A stretch of DNA of 34,264 nucleotides from CAZOHN01 sp964579325 (GTDB taxonomy: Bacteria; Pseudomonadota; Alphaproteobacteria; Rhodobacterales; Rhodobacteraceae): NCBI GenBank assembly GCA_964579325.1, contig CAZOHN010000015.1, positions 1 to 34,264 on the forward strand, written 5' to 3'. Under the pieces are notes generated by a model that worked only from the letters and a program-made list of their open reading frames with translations, searched no databases and was not told where the DNA came from. This document shows, piece after piece, positions 22,693 through 29,667 of this stretch. The stretch's first letter is position 1; each line of letters begins with the position of its first letter. Position numbers and translations under genes: made by a program.

Positions 22693-23489
22693 CACGCAGG
22701 CCGCAGGTCGACGCCCGGGGCATAGGCAATGAAGAATGGGTTCTCGTAGCCGGACTTGCCGTAGGTGAAGGGCGCATGATCCTCGAACCGCACCATCCGC
22801 CCGCCCGCCGCCCGCAGCACGGCATCACCCGCGGCGGTGTCCCATTCCATCGTGCGGCCGAGGCGCGGATAGAAGTCAGCCTCGCCCGTGGCCACGAGGC
22901 AGAACTTGAGCGAGGAGCCCGCGCTCTTCATGTCCCGCACGGCGTACTTGCCGATGTAAGCGTCGGTCGCGGCATCGCGATGCGACTTGGAGGCCACCAC
23001 CATGAGCGCCGAGTTGTCGGGCGAAGACACAGCAAGAGGCCTTGTCGGCCCCGGTTGGCAGAGATCGAACGCGCCGGTTTCCTCCACGGCCTGCCCCTCG
23101 GCGGTGGTGTAGAACAGCCGCCCGATGGCGGGAGCATAGACCACGCCGCGCAGGGGCACGCCGTTCTCGACCCAGGCGATGTTCACCGTGAAATCGCCCC
23201 GGCGCTGGACGAATTCCTTGGTGCCGTCCAGCGGATCGACGATCAGGAAGCTGTCGGCCCGGCCCGCGTGCGAGGCGGCCTGTTCCTCGGTCACGAGCAG
23301 CACGTCGGGAAAGGCCGCGCGCAGACCCGCCGAAATCAGCGCATCGGCGGCCTCGTCGGCCTCGGTCACCGGGCTTGCGTCGCCCTTGGTCCGCACCTCG
23401 AAATCAGGCGCCCCGTAGACCTCCATGATCCGCGCGCCGGCCTCGATCGCGAGGCGCCGCATGACCTCGGCCAGTTTCCGGTGATCCAT
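22692..23489 (-). CDS. cysQ: 3'(2'),5'-bisphosphate nucleotidase CysQ
   Basis: The 265-aa enzyme dephosphorylates 3'-phosphoadenosine 5'-phosphate (PAP), the by-product of PAPS-using sulfotransferases and of PAPS reduction. It belongs to the inositol monophosphatase fold, with DASPVTEADEAADA, TEEQ (67-70), the metal site IVDPLDGTKEF (83-93) and the late MEWDTAAGDAVLRAAGG. Length and motifs match CysQ. It is the first gene of the minus-strand polysaccharide block, which ends in a sulfotransferase, so a local PAP-clearing role is likely. Housekeeping sulfur assimilation is the alternative. It is divergent from the KpsM-like permease gene. Confidence 0.94.
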   Translation of the reverse strand: MDHRKLAEVMRRLAIEAGARIMEVYGAPDFEVRTKGDASPVTEADEAADALISAGLRAAFPDVLLVTEEQAASHAGRADSFLIVDPLDGTKEFVQRRGDFTVNIAWVENGVPLRGVVYAPAIGRLFYTTAEGQAVEETGAFDLCQPGPTRPLAVSSPDNSALMVVASKSHRDAATDAYIGKYAVRDMKSAGSSLKFCLVATGEADFYPRLGRTMEWDTAAGDAVLRAAGGRMVRFEDHAPFTYGKSGYENPFFIAYAPGVDLRPA

Positions 23490-23566
23490 CGCGTTCCCTT
23501 CCGCCCTCGAATTGCCATCGTCGCAGGGTCTCCTTATGCTGACGTGAAAGGGAACGGCAAGATTTC

Positions 23567-23579
23567 CCTGTCAGACAGG
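23567..23579. repeat. 13-bp palindrome before the export permease gene
   Basis: CCTGTC-A-GACAGG is a perfect inverted repeat in the 117-bp region between divergent cysQ and the permease. It ends 27 bp before the permease ATG, so it could be an operator for the permease or form a leader hairpin. Confidence 0.4.
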
Positions 23580-23606
23580 CCGGGACGTCAGAGCGGAACA
23601 GGTACC

Positions 23607-24428
23607 ATGTTCGAACGGCAGAAGCCGAAGACCAGCGCGGGAACCGCGGTCGGGATCGTCGAACTGATCTACCACGCCGCCGTGCGCGACGTTCGGAAGG
23701 CGCATGGAAATGCCATTCTGGGCCTTGTCATCAACATCATCCAGACGACGCTGATGGTCGCGGTCTTTTACGTCATGTTCGCGGTGCTGGGCATCCGCGG
23801 CATGGCCGTCCGCGGCGACTTCGTGCTCTACCTGATGTCGGGCATCTTCGTCTTCATGACCCATGTGAAGGCGGTTGGCGCCGTCATGAAGGCAGAGGGG
23901 CCGTCCTCTGCGATGATGAAGCATGGCCCGATGAATACCGCGATCTCGATCTCGGCGGCGGCGCTGGCGGCGCTCTATCTTCAGGTTCTCTCGATGCTGG
24001 TGATTCTCGGCATCTATCATTCGGCCGTCACTCCCCTCGACATCGAGGACCCGGTGCGCACCTTCTCGATGCTGCTGCTCGGCTGGTTCACCGGCGTCGC
24101 GGTGGGGCTCGTTTTCCTCGCCATGAAACCCTGGGCGCCCCAGTTCGTGCAGATCCTGATGCAGACCTACACCCGCGCCAACATGGTCGCCTCCGGCAAG
24201 ATGTTCGTGGCCAACGCGATGCCCTCGTCGATGCTGGTGTTCTTCGACTGGAACCCGCTCTTTCACATCATCGACCAAGGAAGGGGTTTCGCCTTCCTCA
24301 ACTACAACCCGCATTACAGTTCGGTGACCTACCCGTTCTTCGTGGGATTGGGACTCCTGATGATCGGGATGATGGGCGAATTCTACACGCGGCGGCGTGC
24401 GTCGTTGTCGTGGGAAGCAACGCGCTAG
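23607..24428 (+). CDS. ABC-2-type polysaccharide export permease (KpsM-like)
   Basis: The 273-aa inner-membrane protein has about six hydrophobic segments (roughly 38-62, 70-86, 110-135, 143-168, 212-228, 243-265). It has the ABC-2 transporter pattern of KpsM/CtrC-type permeases that export group 2 capsules or O-antigen. FFDWNPLFHIIDQGRGFAFL near the end is characteristic of this group. It needs a KpsT-like ATPase, and none is present in the window. The gene is divergent from the cysQ-kdsB-glycosyltransferase block, which fits export of that product. The ATG follows GGAACAGG. A GC-rich hairpin lies downstream. Confidence 0.85.
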   Translation: MFERQKPKTSAGTAVGIVELIYHAAVRDVRKAHGNAILGLVINIIQTTLMVAVFYVMFAVLGIRGMAVRGDFVLYLMSGIFVFMTHVKAVGAVMKAEGPSSAMMKHGPMNTAISISAAALAALYLQVLSMLVILGIYHSAVTPLDIEDPVRTFSMLLLGWFTGVAVGLVFLAMKPWAPQFVQILMQTYTRANMVASGKMFVANAMPSSMLVFFDWNPLFHIIDQGRGFAFLNYNPHYSSVTYPFFVGLGLLMIGMMGEFYTRRRASLSWEATR

Positions 24429-24476
24429 GTTCGCCGCAACGACTTGCATGGGGGTCTTCGCAAGAGCGGTATTTCC

Positions 24477-24494
24477 GCGCTGCAGGGGCAGCGC
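24477..24494 (+). terminator. GC-rich hairpin after the permease gene
   Basis: GCGCTGC (24477-24483) pairs with GCAGCGC (24488-24494) around AGGG. It is 49 bp after the permease stop and before the next promoter region. No T run follows, so termination strength is uncertain. Confidence 0.4.
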
Positions 24495-24542
24495 CCCCAG
24501 TCGCGCCGCCGTATGAAGGGTCCCGGGTGCTTCCCGACTTTT

Positions 24543-24568
24543 CACAATACAATCTCGACCGGATTGTG
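24543..24568. promoter_or_regulatory. Inverted repeat and AT-rich promoter region of the cell-wall enzyme operon
   Basis: ACAATC (24549-24554) and GATTGT (24562-24567) are inverted around 7 bases, and overlapping arms CACAAT (24543-24548) and ATTGTG (24563-24568) form a second pair. The AT-rich TAGATT (24569-24574) could be a -10 box. The site is 36 bp before the ATG at 24604, a normal place for a repressor operator. Confidence 0.45.
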
Positions 24569-24603
24569 TAGATTATCCCTCATTTAGCGACAGAGGGCCG
24601 ATC

Positions 24604-25443
24604 ATGGCAGTGCCCGCCGGCATGTTTTCCACTGCGGAGATCCGCAAACACCGCGACACGCTCGATACCTTTTCCAAGGCCGCCGCAGACTTCCTCGACT
24701 GGGTCTACGCCGACCACATCGCGTTCTTCGACCGCTGGGGCGTGTCGAAGTACTATGGCAACCGCAAGCCCGAACACCGGACCTACGAGTTGCGGGTGAA
24801 ACAGCTCCGGAAGTTCGGCAAGCCGGTTTCCCTGGCCGACCAGCAGGTCTCGACGGCCTGCATCCTGCTGGCCATGCAGGCGGTCGAGCACGGCTTCAAC
24901 GCAACCGGCATGGCGAACACTTGGAAGAAGATCACCACTCAGCTGAAGATCGACCAGAAGTTCTATGGGACCGACCTGCAGATCATGCTCCAGCAGCTTG
25001 GCTGGAAGATCTACTACTGGAACCCGGACCCCTCGCGGAACGAGGCCTGGGACGCGGACGATCAGGCGATCAACCCGCTGAAGCCCCCCCGCAAGTGGAT
25101 GCCGGTCTGGGGCGGCCACGCCTACCGATACGCGACCGTGATGAACAAGAGCATCTACTACGAGACGAAGGTCGACAACGCGACCGCCCTTGTCGGGTTC
25201 AAGTCGACGACGCCAGCGGCCTTCAAGACGGTGCCGATATACGTCGGCATCGCCCATGCGGGCTACCACGTGTTTCCGGGCCGGCGCGGCGACGTGATCG
25301 AGGCGCATTCGATGCGCGAGATGACCGCGCGCGACAACATCGAGATTTCGCCGTTCAACCCGCTTGCCAGCGGCGGCGGGCCGCGCTGGACGCGGTCGGA
25401 GAAGTACCGCTCGGGCCTGATCGCGGTTCCGCGCGACTTCTGA
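24604..25443 (+). CDS. Unrecognised 279-aa protein, possible papain-like/NlpC-P60-like amidase
   Basis: I do not recognise this family. The protein is soluble, has no signal peptide (MAVPAGMFSTAEIRKH) and no membrane segment. It is rich in aromatic residues (FLDWVYADHIAFFDRWG, WKIYYWNPD, RYATVMNKSIYYE). A cysteine begins a hydrophobic helix (Cys86 in QVSTACILLAMQAVEHG), and a late beta-rich part has VGIAHAGYHVFPG (His218, His222) followed by DVIEAHS (His235). That Cys-helix then His-strand order resembles papain-like peptidoglycan amidases, but this is inference. The downstream gene, 24 bp later, encodes an M15 peptidoglycan peptidase, which supports a cell-wall role. The ATG at 24604 has GAGGGCC upstream. 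Confidence 0.7.
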   Translation: MAVPAGMFSTAEIRKHRDTLDTFSKAAADFLDWVYADHIAFFDRWGVSKYYGNRKPEHRTYELRVKQLRKFGKPVSLADQQVSTACILLAMQAVEHGFNATGMANTWKKITTQLKIDQKFYGTDLQIMLQQLGWKIYYWNPDPSRNEAWDADDQAINPLKPPRKWMPVWGGHAYRYATVMNKSIYYETKVDNATALVGFKSTTPAAFKTVPIYVGIAHAGYHVFPGRRGDVIEAHSMREMTARDNIEISPFNPLASGGGPRWTRSEKYRSGLIAVPRDF

Positions 25444-25467
25444 GCACGGGCCGGCAGGGAGGGAGCC

Positions 25468-26292
25468 ATGCTCAAGCGCGCTATCGTTGTCGTTCAGGAA
25501 CACCTGAAGGAAAAGGGCCACTATTCCGGCACCGCCGCCGGGGTCGCTGACGCGGCCACCGATGCGGCGGTGTCGCGGGCTCTGTCGGAACGCGCCACCG
25601 AGATTCCCCCGGGCGCGCTGGCCTTTCCGCTGCGACGGCGGATGGTGATGATGCTCCAGCTGATCTGCCGCGACAAAGGCATCCCGAGCGATCCCATCGA
25701 CGGCTTCTGGGGCCAGATCACCCAGACGGCCTGGGACAGCCTCGTCCACCTGATCGACCGGGGACGACTTCCCGACACCTGGCGCGACCGCGTGCCCCCG
25801 GAGACGAACCCGCTGAACTGGCCTCGCGATACCGGCAACCAGGCCGAGATGCGCGCGTTCTACGGGCAACCGGGCAGACCCCCGATCAGGAAGGTCGCCT
25901 GCCCCTGGCCGCTGCGTCTTGCGTGGGACCTGTCGTCGCGCGTGACCCACATCGGCTGCCACGCAAAGGTCGCCGACAGCCTCGACGCCGTACTGACAAC
26001 GGTCCACGCCCATTACGGAACGGCCGAGTTGAAGCGCCTCAGGCTTGATCTCTACGGGGGGTGCTTCGCGAACCGCAAGAAGCGCGGCGGATCGACCTGG
26101 TCGACCCACGCATGGGCCGCCGCGATCGACTGGGACCCGGCACGGAACCAGTTGAACTGGGGCCGCGACAAGGCCTCGCTCGATGCGCGCGACTACGACT
26201 TCTGGTGGGCCGCCTGGGAGGCGCAGGGCTGGGTGAGCCTCGGCCGAAGCCGCAACTTCGACTGGATGCACGTCCAGGCCGTGCGGCTCTGA
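25468..26292 (+). CDS. M15-type peptidoglycan peptidase with peptidoglycan-binding-like repeats
   Basis: The 274-aa protein ends in an M15 (VanY/DacA-like) zinc peptidase domain (about 140-274). The ligands are visible as His214 and Asp221 in STHAWAAAIDWDP and His268 in NFDWMHVQ, with Asp265 near the catalytic position. Two N-terminal segments look like peptidoglycan-binding repeats: about 5-40 (VVQEHLKEKGHYSGT...AVSRAL) and about 60-96 (MMLQLICRDKGI...DGFWGQITQTAW). Such enzymes cut the peptide stems of peptidoglycan, as D,D-carboxypeptidase or L,D-endopeptidase. There is no signal peptide, so export by lysis or another machine is needed for wall access. GGAGGGAGCC before the ATG is a strong ribosome binding site. 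Confidence 0.85.
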   Translation: MLKRAIVVVQEHLKEKGHYSGTAAGVADAATDAAVSRALSERATEIPPGALAFPLRRRMVMMLQLICRDKGIPSDPIDGFWGQITQTAWDSLVHLIDRGRLPDTWRDRVPPETNPLNWPRDTGNQAEMRAFYGQPGRPPIRKVACPWPLRLAWDLSSRVTHIGCHAKVADSLDAVLTTVHAHYGTAELKRLRLDLYGGCFANRKKRGGSTWSTHAWAAAIDWDPARNQLNWGRDKASLDARDYDFWWAAWEAQGWVSLGRSRNFDWMHVQAVRL

Positions 26293-26298
26293 GCCGCG

Positions 26299-27288
26299 TC
26301 ACACGCCCAGCGCGGTTGCCCTCCGGGCCACGGCATTCGTCGTCCGCACGAGTTCTGCGCTGATCCCCGGCTCGGACAATGCGTGCCCGGCCTGCGGGAC
26401 AAGACGGAGCTCGGCGCGCCGCCAGCGTTCCGCAAGACGCCAGGCCGAGACCGGCGGGCAGATCATGTCGTAGCGGCCCTGCACGATCGTCGCGGGAATG
26501 TCCGAGATCAGTGAGACGTGGTCGAGGATCTGACCGTCGGCCTCGAGGAAACCCGCGTTGGTGAAGTAGTGGTTTTCGAGCCGGGCGAAGGCGCGGGCAT
26601 AGTCGGCCGGGCTTTCACCGGCAGGACCGTCATGCTCGATCGAAGCGAGCGCGTTTTCCCAATGCGCCCAGGCCCGCGCATAGCGTGTCTCTAGCGGCAG
26701 ATCGCCCGAGAACAGCCGTCGGTGGTAGGCTGCGATCAGGTCGCCGCGTTCGTCCTCGGGAATCGGCGCGGTGAAACGCTCCCACTGGTCGGGGAAGAAC
26801 TGCCCCGCCCCGCCGCCGTAGAACCATCGCAATTCGGCCTGCGTCATGAGGAAGACGCCGCGCAGGATCAGGTAGGACACCCGGTCGGGATGCGCCTGCG
26901 CGTAGAGAAGTCCCAGCGTCGCGCCCCAGCTGCCGCCGAAAACGACCCAGCGATCGATGCCCAGCACCTCGCGGATGCGTTCGATGTCGGCCACGAGGTG
27001 CCAGGTCGTGTTGGCCTCGATGCTGGCATGGGGCCGCGAGCGCCCACACCCGCGCTGGTCGAACAGGACGATGCGATACTCGGCCGGGTCGAAGTAGCGC
27101 CGCATTGCGGGGCTGCACCCGCCGCCCGGGCCGCCATGCAGCACGACGACCGGTATTCCCTTGGGGTTCCCGCATTGCTCGACATAGATCCGGTGGCCGT
27201 CGCCCACCTCGAGCATCCGCTGATCGAACGGATCGATCGCGGGGTAGAGGAACTGGCTCGCGCGCTTTTGTCCTGCGGTCTTGTCCAT
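26299..27288 (-). CDS. pip: Proline iminopeptidase
   Basis: The 329-aa cytoplasmic alpha/beta hydrolase (family S33) releases N-terminal proline from peptides. The oxyanion-hole motif is HGGPGGG (51-57), the nucleophile Ser120 lies in GGSWGATL, the acid is Asp274 (GRYDMICPP) and the base is His302 (PQAGHAL). FDQRGCGRSRPH and LRGVFLMTQAELRWFYGGGA are characteristic of Pip rather than general hydrolases. The ATG at 27288 was chosen because the family N-terminus, ending in FLYPAIDPFD, begins there. The stop lies 6 bp from the converging peptidase gene. The gene is divergent from ubiG with 62 bp between. Confidence 0.93.
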   Translation of the reverse strand: MDKTAGQKRASQFLYPAIDPFDQRMLEVGDGHRIYVEQCGNPKGIPVVVLHGGPGGGCSPAMRRYFDPAEYRIVLFDQRGCGRSRPHASIEANTTWHLVADIERIREVLGIDRWVVFGGSWGATLGLLYAQAHPDRVSYLILRGVFLMTQAELRWFYGGGAGQFFPDQWERFTAPIPEDERGDLIAAYHRRLFSGDLPLETRYARAWAHWENALASIEHDGPAGESPADYARAFARLENHYFTNAGFLEADGQILDHVSLISDIPATIVQGRYDMICPPVSAWRLAERWRRAELRLVPQAGHALSEPGISAELVRTTNAVARRATALGV

Positions 27289-27350
27289 CACCGCCCTATA
27301 TAACCCGCCGTGCCCTGCCGCCACAGGGACCGGTCAACGGAGTAAAGCGC

Positions 27351-28094
27351 ATGAGCCATGCCGAATCCACAGTGGATCCCGCCGAGATCGCCAAGTTCGA
27401 GGCGATGGCCGCCGAGTGGTGGAACCCGAACGGGAAGTTCAAGCCCCTTCACATGCTGAACCCTTGCCGGCTCGACTACATCACCAGCCAGATTGCGGCC
27501 GAGTTTGGCCGCGACGTGACCCGGCCGAAACCCCTTGAGGGTCTGCGGCTGCTGGATATCGGCTGCGGCGGCGGGCTGCTGTGCGAACCGATGGCGCGCC
27601 TCGGTGCCGATGTGGTGGGCGCGGATGCCGCGGCACGCAACATTCCCGTCGCGCAGATGCACGCCGAGCAGTCGGGCCTGACCATCGACTACCGCGTCAC
27701 CACAGCCGAGGACATGGCCGCCGCCGGCGAGCAGTTCGACGTGGTGCTGAACATGGAAGTGGTCGAGCATGTCGCCGAACCGGCGACCTACCTCCTCGCC
27801 TGCCAGCAGTTGCTCAAACCCGGCGGGCTCATGGTCTGCTCGACCATCAACCGCAATCCCAAGAGCTACGCGATGGCGATCATCGGGGCCGAGCATGTGA
27901 TGCGCTGGCTGCCGAAGGGAACGCACGACTGGAAGAAGTTCATCACGCCGGACGAGCTCTTCGACCTGATCCGGGGGGCCGGGCTCGATCCCGTCGATCG
28001 CAAGGGATTCGTCTTCAACCCGATCACCTGGTCCTGGCGGCTATCAGACCGCGACCTCAGCGTGAACTACGTCACCGCGAGCGTGAAGCGGTAA
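27351..28094 (+). CDS. ubiG: Ubiquinone biosynthesis O-methyltransferase UbiG
   Basis: The 247-aa SAM-dependent enzyme carries out both O-methylations of ubiquinone synthesis and is the homologue of mitochondrial Coq3. Motif I is LLDIGCGGGLLCEPMARLGA (67-86). The N-terminal FEAMAAEWWNPNGKFKPLH and the later VLNMEVVEHV, LLKPGGLMVCSTINRN and GTHDWKKFITPDEL are diagnostic of UbiG. The ATG at 27351 follows GGAGTAAAGCGC. The marR stop is 2 bp away on the other strand, so there is little room for a terminator. Confidence 0.96.
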   Translation: MSHAESTVDPAEIAKFEAMAAEWWNPNGKFKPLHMLNPCRLDYITSQIAAEFGRDVTRPKPLEGLRLLDIGCGGGLLCEPMARLGADVVGADAAARNIPVAQMHAEQSGLTIDYRVTTAEDMAAAGEQFDVVLNMEVVEHVAEPATYLLACQQLLKPGGLMVCSTINRNPKSYAMAIIGAEHVMRWLPKGTHDWKKFITPDELFDLIRGAGLDPVDRKGFVFNPITWSWRLSDRDLSVNYVTASVKR

Positions 28095-28096
28095 CC

Positions 28097-28540
28097 TCAG
28101 CCGGGGTCGCCGAGCCGGGTCCGCAGTTCCCGCAGTACGGGCAGAACGGCGCGGACCTTGTCCTGTCCGACCGCCTTCACCACCTCGGCCAGCACCGGCG
28201 CGATGGCCGCGATGGCGGCATCGCGCGCGGCGCGGCCCGAGGGGCTGATCGCGACCATCTTGCGGCGGGCATCGTCCCAGTCGGGGCGGATGTGGACGTG
28301 GCCCGCCCACTCCAGCCGGGCGATCGTGTTGGTCATTGCGCCGCGTGTGACGTGGAACGACTGCGCGAGTTGCGCCGGCGTCCGTTCGCCTTCGATCCGG
28401 GCGAGGTGATTCAGGACCGAGAAATGGCTGAGCTCCATGCCCTTGGGGAGCACCTTGGAGAGCCGGTTTCGGGCGAGCTGATCCGCCATGAACAGCTCGG
28501 AAAAGAGCGCGACCGAAAGCGTGTCGTCGCGCTCAGACAT
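28097..28540 (-). CDS. MarR-family transcriptional regulator
   Basis: The 147-aa protein has a winged helix-turn-helix at about 40-100: LSHFSVLNHLARIEGERTPA, the recognition region VTRGAMTNTIARLEWAGHV, and a wing with DWDDARRKMVAIS whose Asp and Arg are typical of MarR. Flanking helices form the dimer interface. The ligand and targets are unknown. I chose the ATG at 28540, which overlaps the nitrilase gene by 8 bp, because the residues from MSERDDTLSVALF fit the family; an in-frame ATG at 28564 would add 8 residues. Lying last in the comF-grxC-nitrilase unit, it could control that unit. Confidence 0.88.
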   Translation of the reverse strand: MSERDDTLSVALFSELFMADQLARNRLSKVLPKGMELSHFSVLNHLARIEGERTPAQLAQSFHVTRGAMTNTIARLEWAGHVHIRPDWDDARRKMVAISPSGRAARDAAIAAIAPVLAEVVKAVGQDKVRAVLPVLRELRTRLGDPG

Positions 28541-29366
28541 CGGGCGCCCCGAAGGCGGCGTCATGCAGGAGCGAGGGAACCCTGCGGCGGGCGTCGGCGC
28601 TGGACGAAAGGTCGATGTCGGCGATGAAGACGCCCGGCGCCGTGCCCGCGTCGAGGATCACCTCGCCCCAGGGCGCCACCACGAGGCTGTGCCCATGCGT
28701 GCGGCGCGGCTTGCCGGTGGAAAGCGGATGGTCTCCGGTCTGTGCCGGCGCGATCACCCAGGCTCCGGTCTCGATGGCGCGGGCGCGCAGAAGAACCTCC
28801 CAGTGTGCCGCACCCGTTACCGGCGAGAAGGCCGCCGGAACGGTCAGGATGCGCGCTCCGGCCTTGGCCAGCGCGCGGTGCAGGTGCGGGAAGCGGACGT
28901 CATAGCAGACCGTCATGCCGATCCGCCCCCAGGGCGTGTCGGCCACCACGGCGCGCTGGCCCGGACGGAAGCCGGCGGATTCGCGGTAGGTCTCGGTTGC
29001 ATCCACATCGACGTCGAACATGTGGATCTTGTCGTAACGCGCGGCGATGGAGCCGTCGCCCCGGATCAGGATCGACCGGTTGGCGAAGCGCGCCTCCCCC
29101 TCGACCTTGAGCGCGAGTGAACCGGCGAGGATCCAGAGCCCGAGGCGCGTGGCCTCTTCGCGCAATCCGGCCAGAACAGGGTCTGTTTCTTCCGTCGCCA
29201 GCACGGCATTCTGCCGGTCGCGGGAGGACGAAACGCAGTTCGTCACCTCAGGCGTCAGAACAAGGTCGGCCCCCTGTGCCCTGGCGTCCGCCAGCATCGG
29301 CCGCAGCATGGCGAGGTTCGCCACGGGATCGTCCGAGGACGAGATCTGGAGGAGGGCGGCCCGCAT
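28533..29366 (-). CDS. Carbon-nitrogen hydrolase (Nit1/deaminated glutathione amidase-like)
   Basis: The 277-aa protein is a nitrilase-superfamily amidase. The Glu-Lys-Cys triad is visible as Glu40 (VLTPEVTN), Lys113 (RYDKIHMFD) and Cys154 (VCYDVRFP). HMFDVDVD after the lysine and the fold length fit the Nit1/omega-amidase branch, whose Nit1 member removes deaminated glutathione. Location directly after a glutaredoxin gene supports that substrate but does not prove it; general omega-amidase activity is the alternative. Its ATG at 29366 shares one base with the grxC stop, so the two are coupled. Confidence 0.88.
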   Translation of the reverse strand: MRAALLQISSSDDPVANLAMLRPMLADARAQGADLVLTPEVTNCVSSSRDRQNAVLATEETDPVLAGLREEATRLGLWILAGSLALKVEGEARFANRSILIRGDGSIAARYDKIHMFDVDVDATETYRESAGFRPGQRAVVADTPWGRIGMTVCYDVRFPHLHRALAKAGARILTVPAAFSPVTGAAHWEVLLRARAIETGAWVIAPAQTGDHPLSTGKPRRTHGHSLVVAPWGEVILDAGTAPGVFIADIDLSSSADARRRVPSLLHDAAFGAPDV

Positions 29367-29623
29367 CAGTCGGCGAGAAGCGGGTCGAGCCTGCCCGCCT
29401 GCTCCAGCGCGTAGAGGTCGTCGCAGCCGCCGACATGGTGTGCGCCCACGAAGATCTGCGGCACGGTCCGCCGCCCCGCCGACCGCTCGATCATCCGGGC
29501 GCGCTGGCCAGGATCCTGCGAGACGTCGATCTCGGCGTAGGTCACGCCCTTGGAGGTCAGCAGCCGCTTGGCCGCGTGGCAATAGCCGCAGAGCGGCGTC
29601 GTATAGATTTCAACCGGTTGCAT
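29366..29623 (-). CDS. grxC: Glutaredoxin 3 (GrxC-like)
   Basis: The 85-aa protein is a dithiol glutaredoxin that reduces disulfides with glutathione in the cytoplasm. The active site is Cys12-Gly-Tyr-Cys15 (TTPLCGYCHAAK), whereas most GrxC proteins have CPYC. The cis-proline TVPQIFVG and the glutathione-binding GGCDDLYALE follow as expected. The ATG at 29623 follows a short AT-richer region, 44 bp after comF. It lies in a comF-grxC-nitrilase-marR unit on the minus strand. Confidence 0.94.
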   Translation of the reverse strand: MQPVEIYTTPLCGYCHAAKRLLTSKGVTYAEIDVSQDPGQRARMIERSAGRRTVPQIFVGAHHVGGCDDLYALEQAGRLDPLLAD

Positions 29624-29667
29624 CACATCGTTCCAGGCCACCCCGCCCGCGCGGAGCCTACCCTCAT

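Noticed and set aside
24604..25443. Calling the 279-aa protein a T6SS Tae-type effector
   Set aside because: Only a Cys-in-helix pattern is shared by eye; no T6SS gene or immunity gene is present, so the name would be unsupported.
24580..26271. A 563-codon open frame on the minus strand opposite the cell-wall enzyme pair
   Set aside because: The plus strand has the M15 ligand motifs, two good ribosome binding sites and normal composition. The minus frame is low-complexity in style and spans both genes and their gap.
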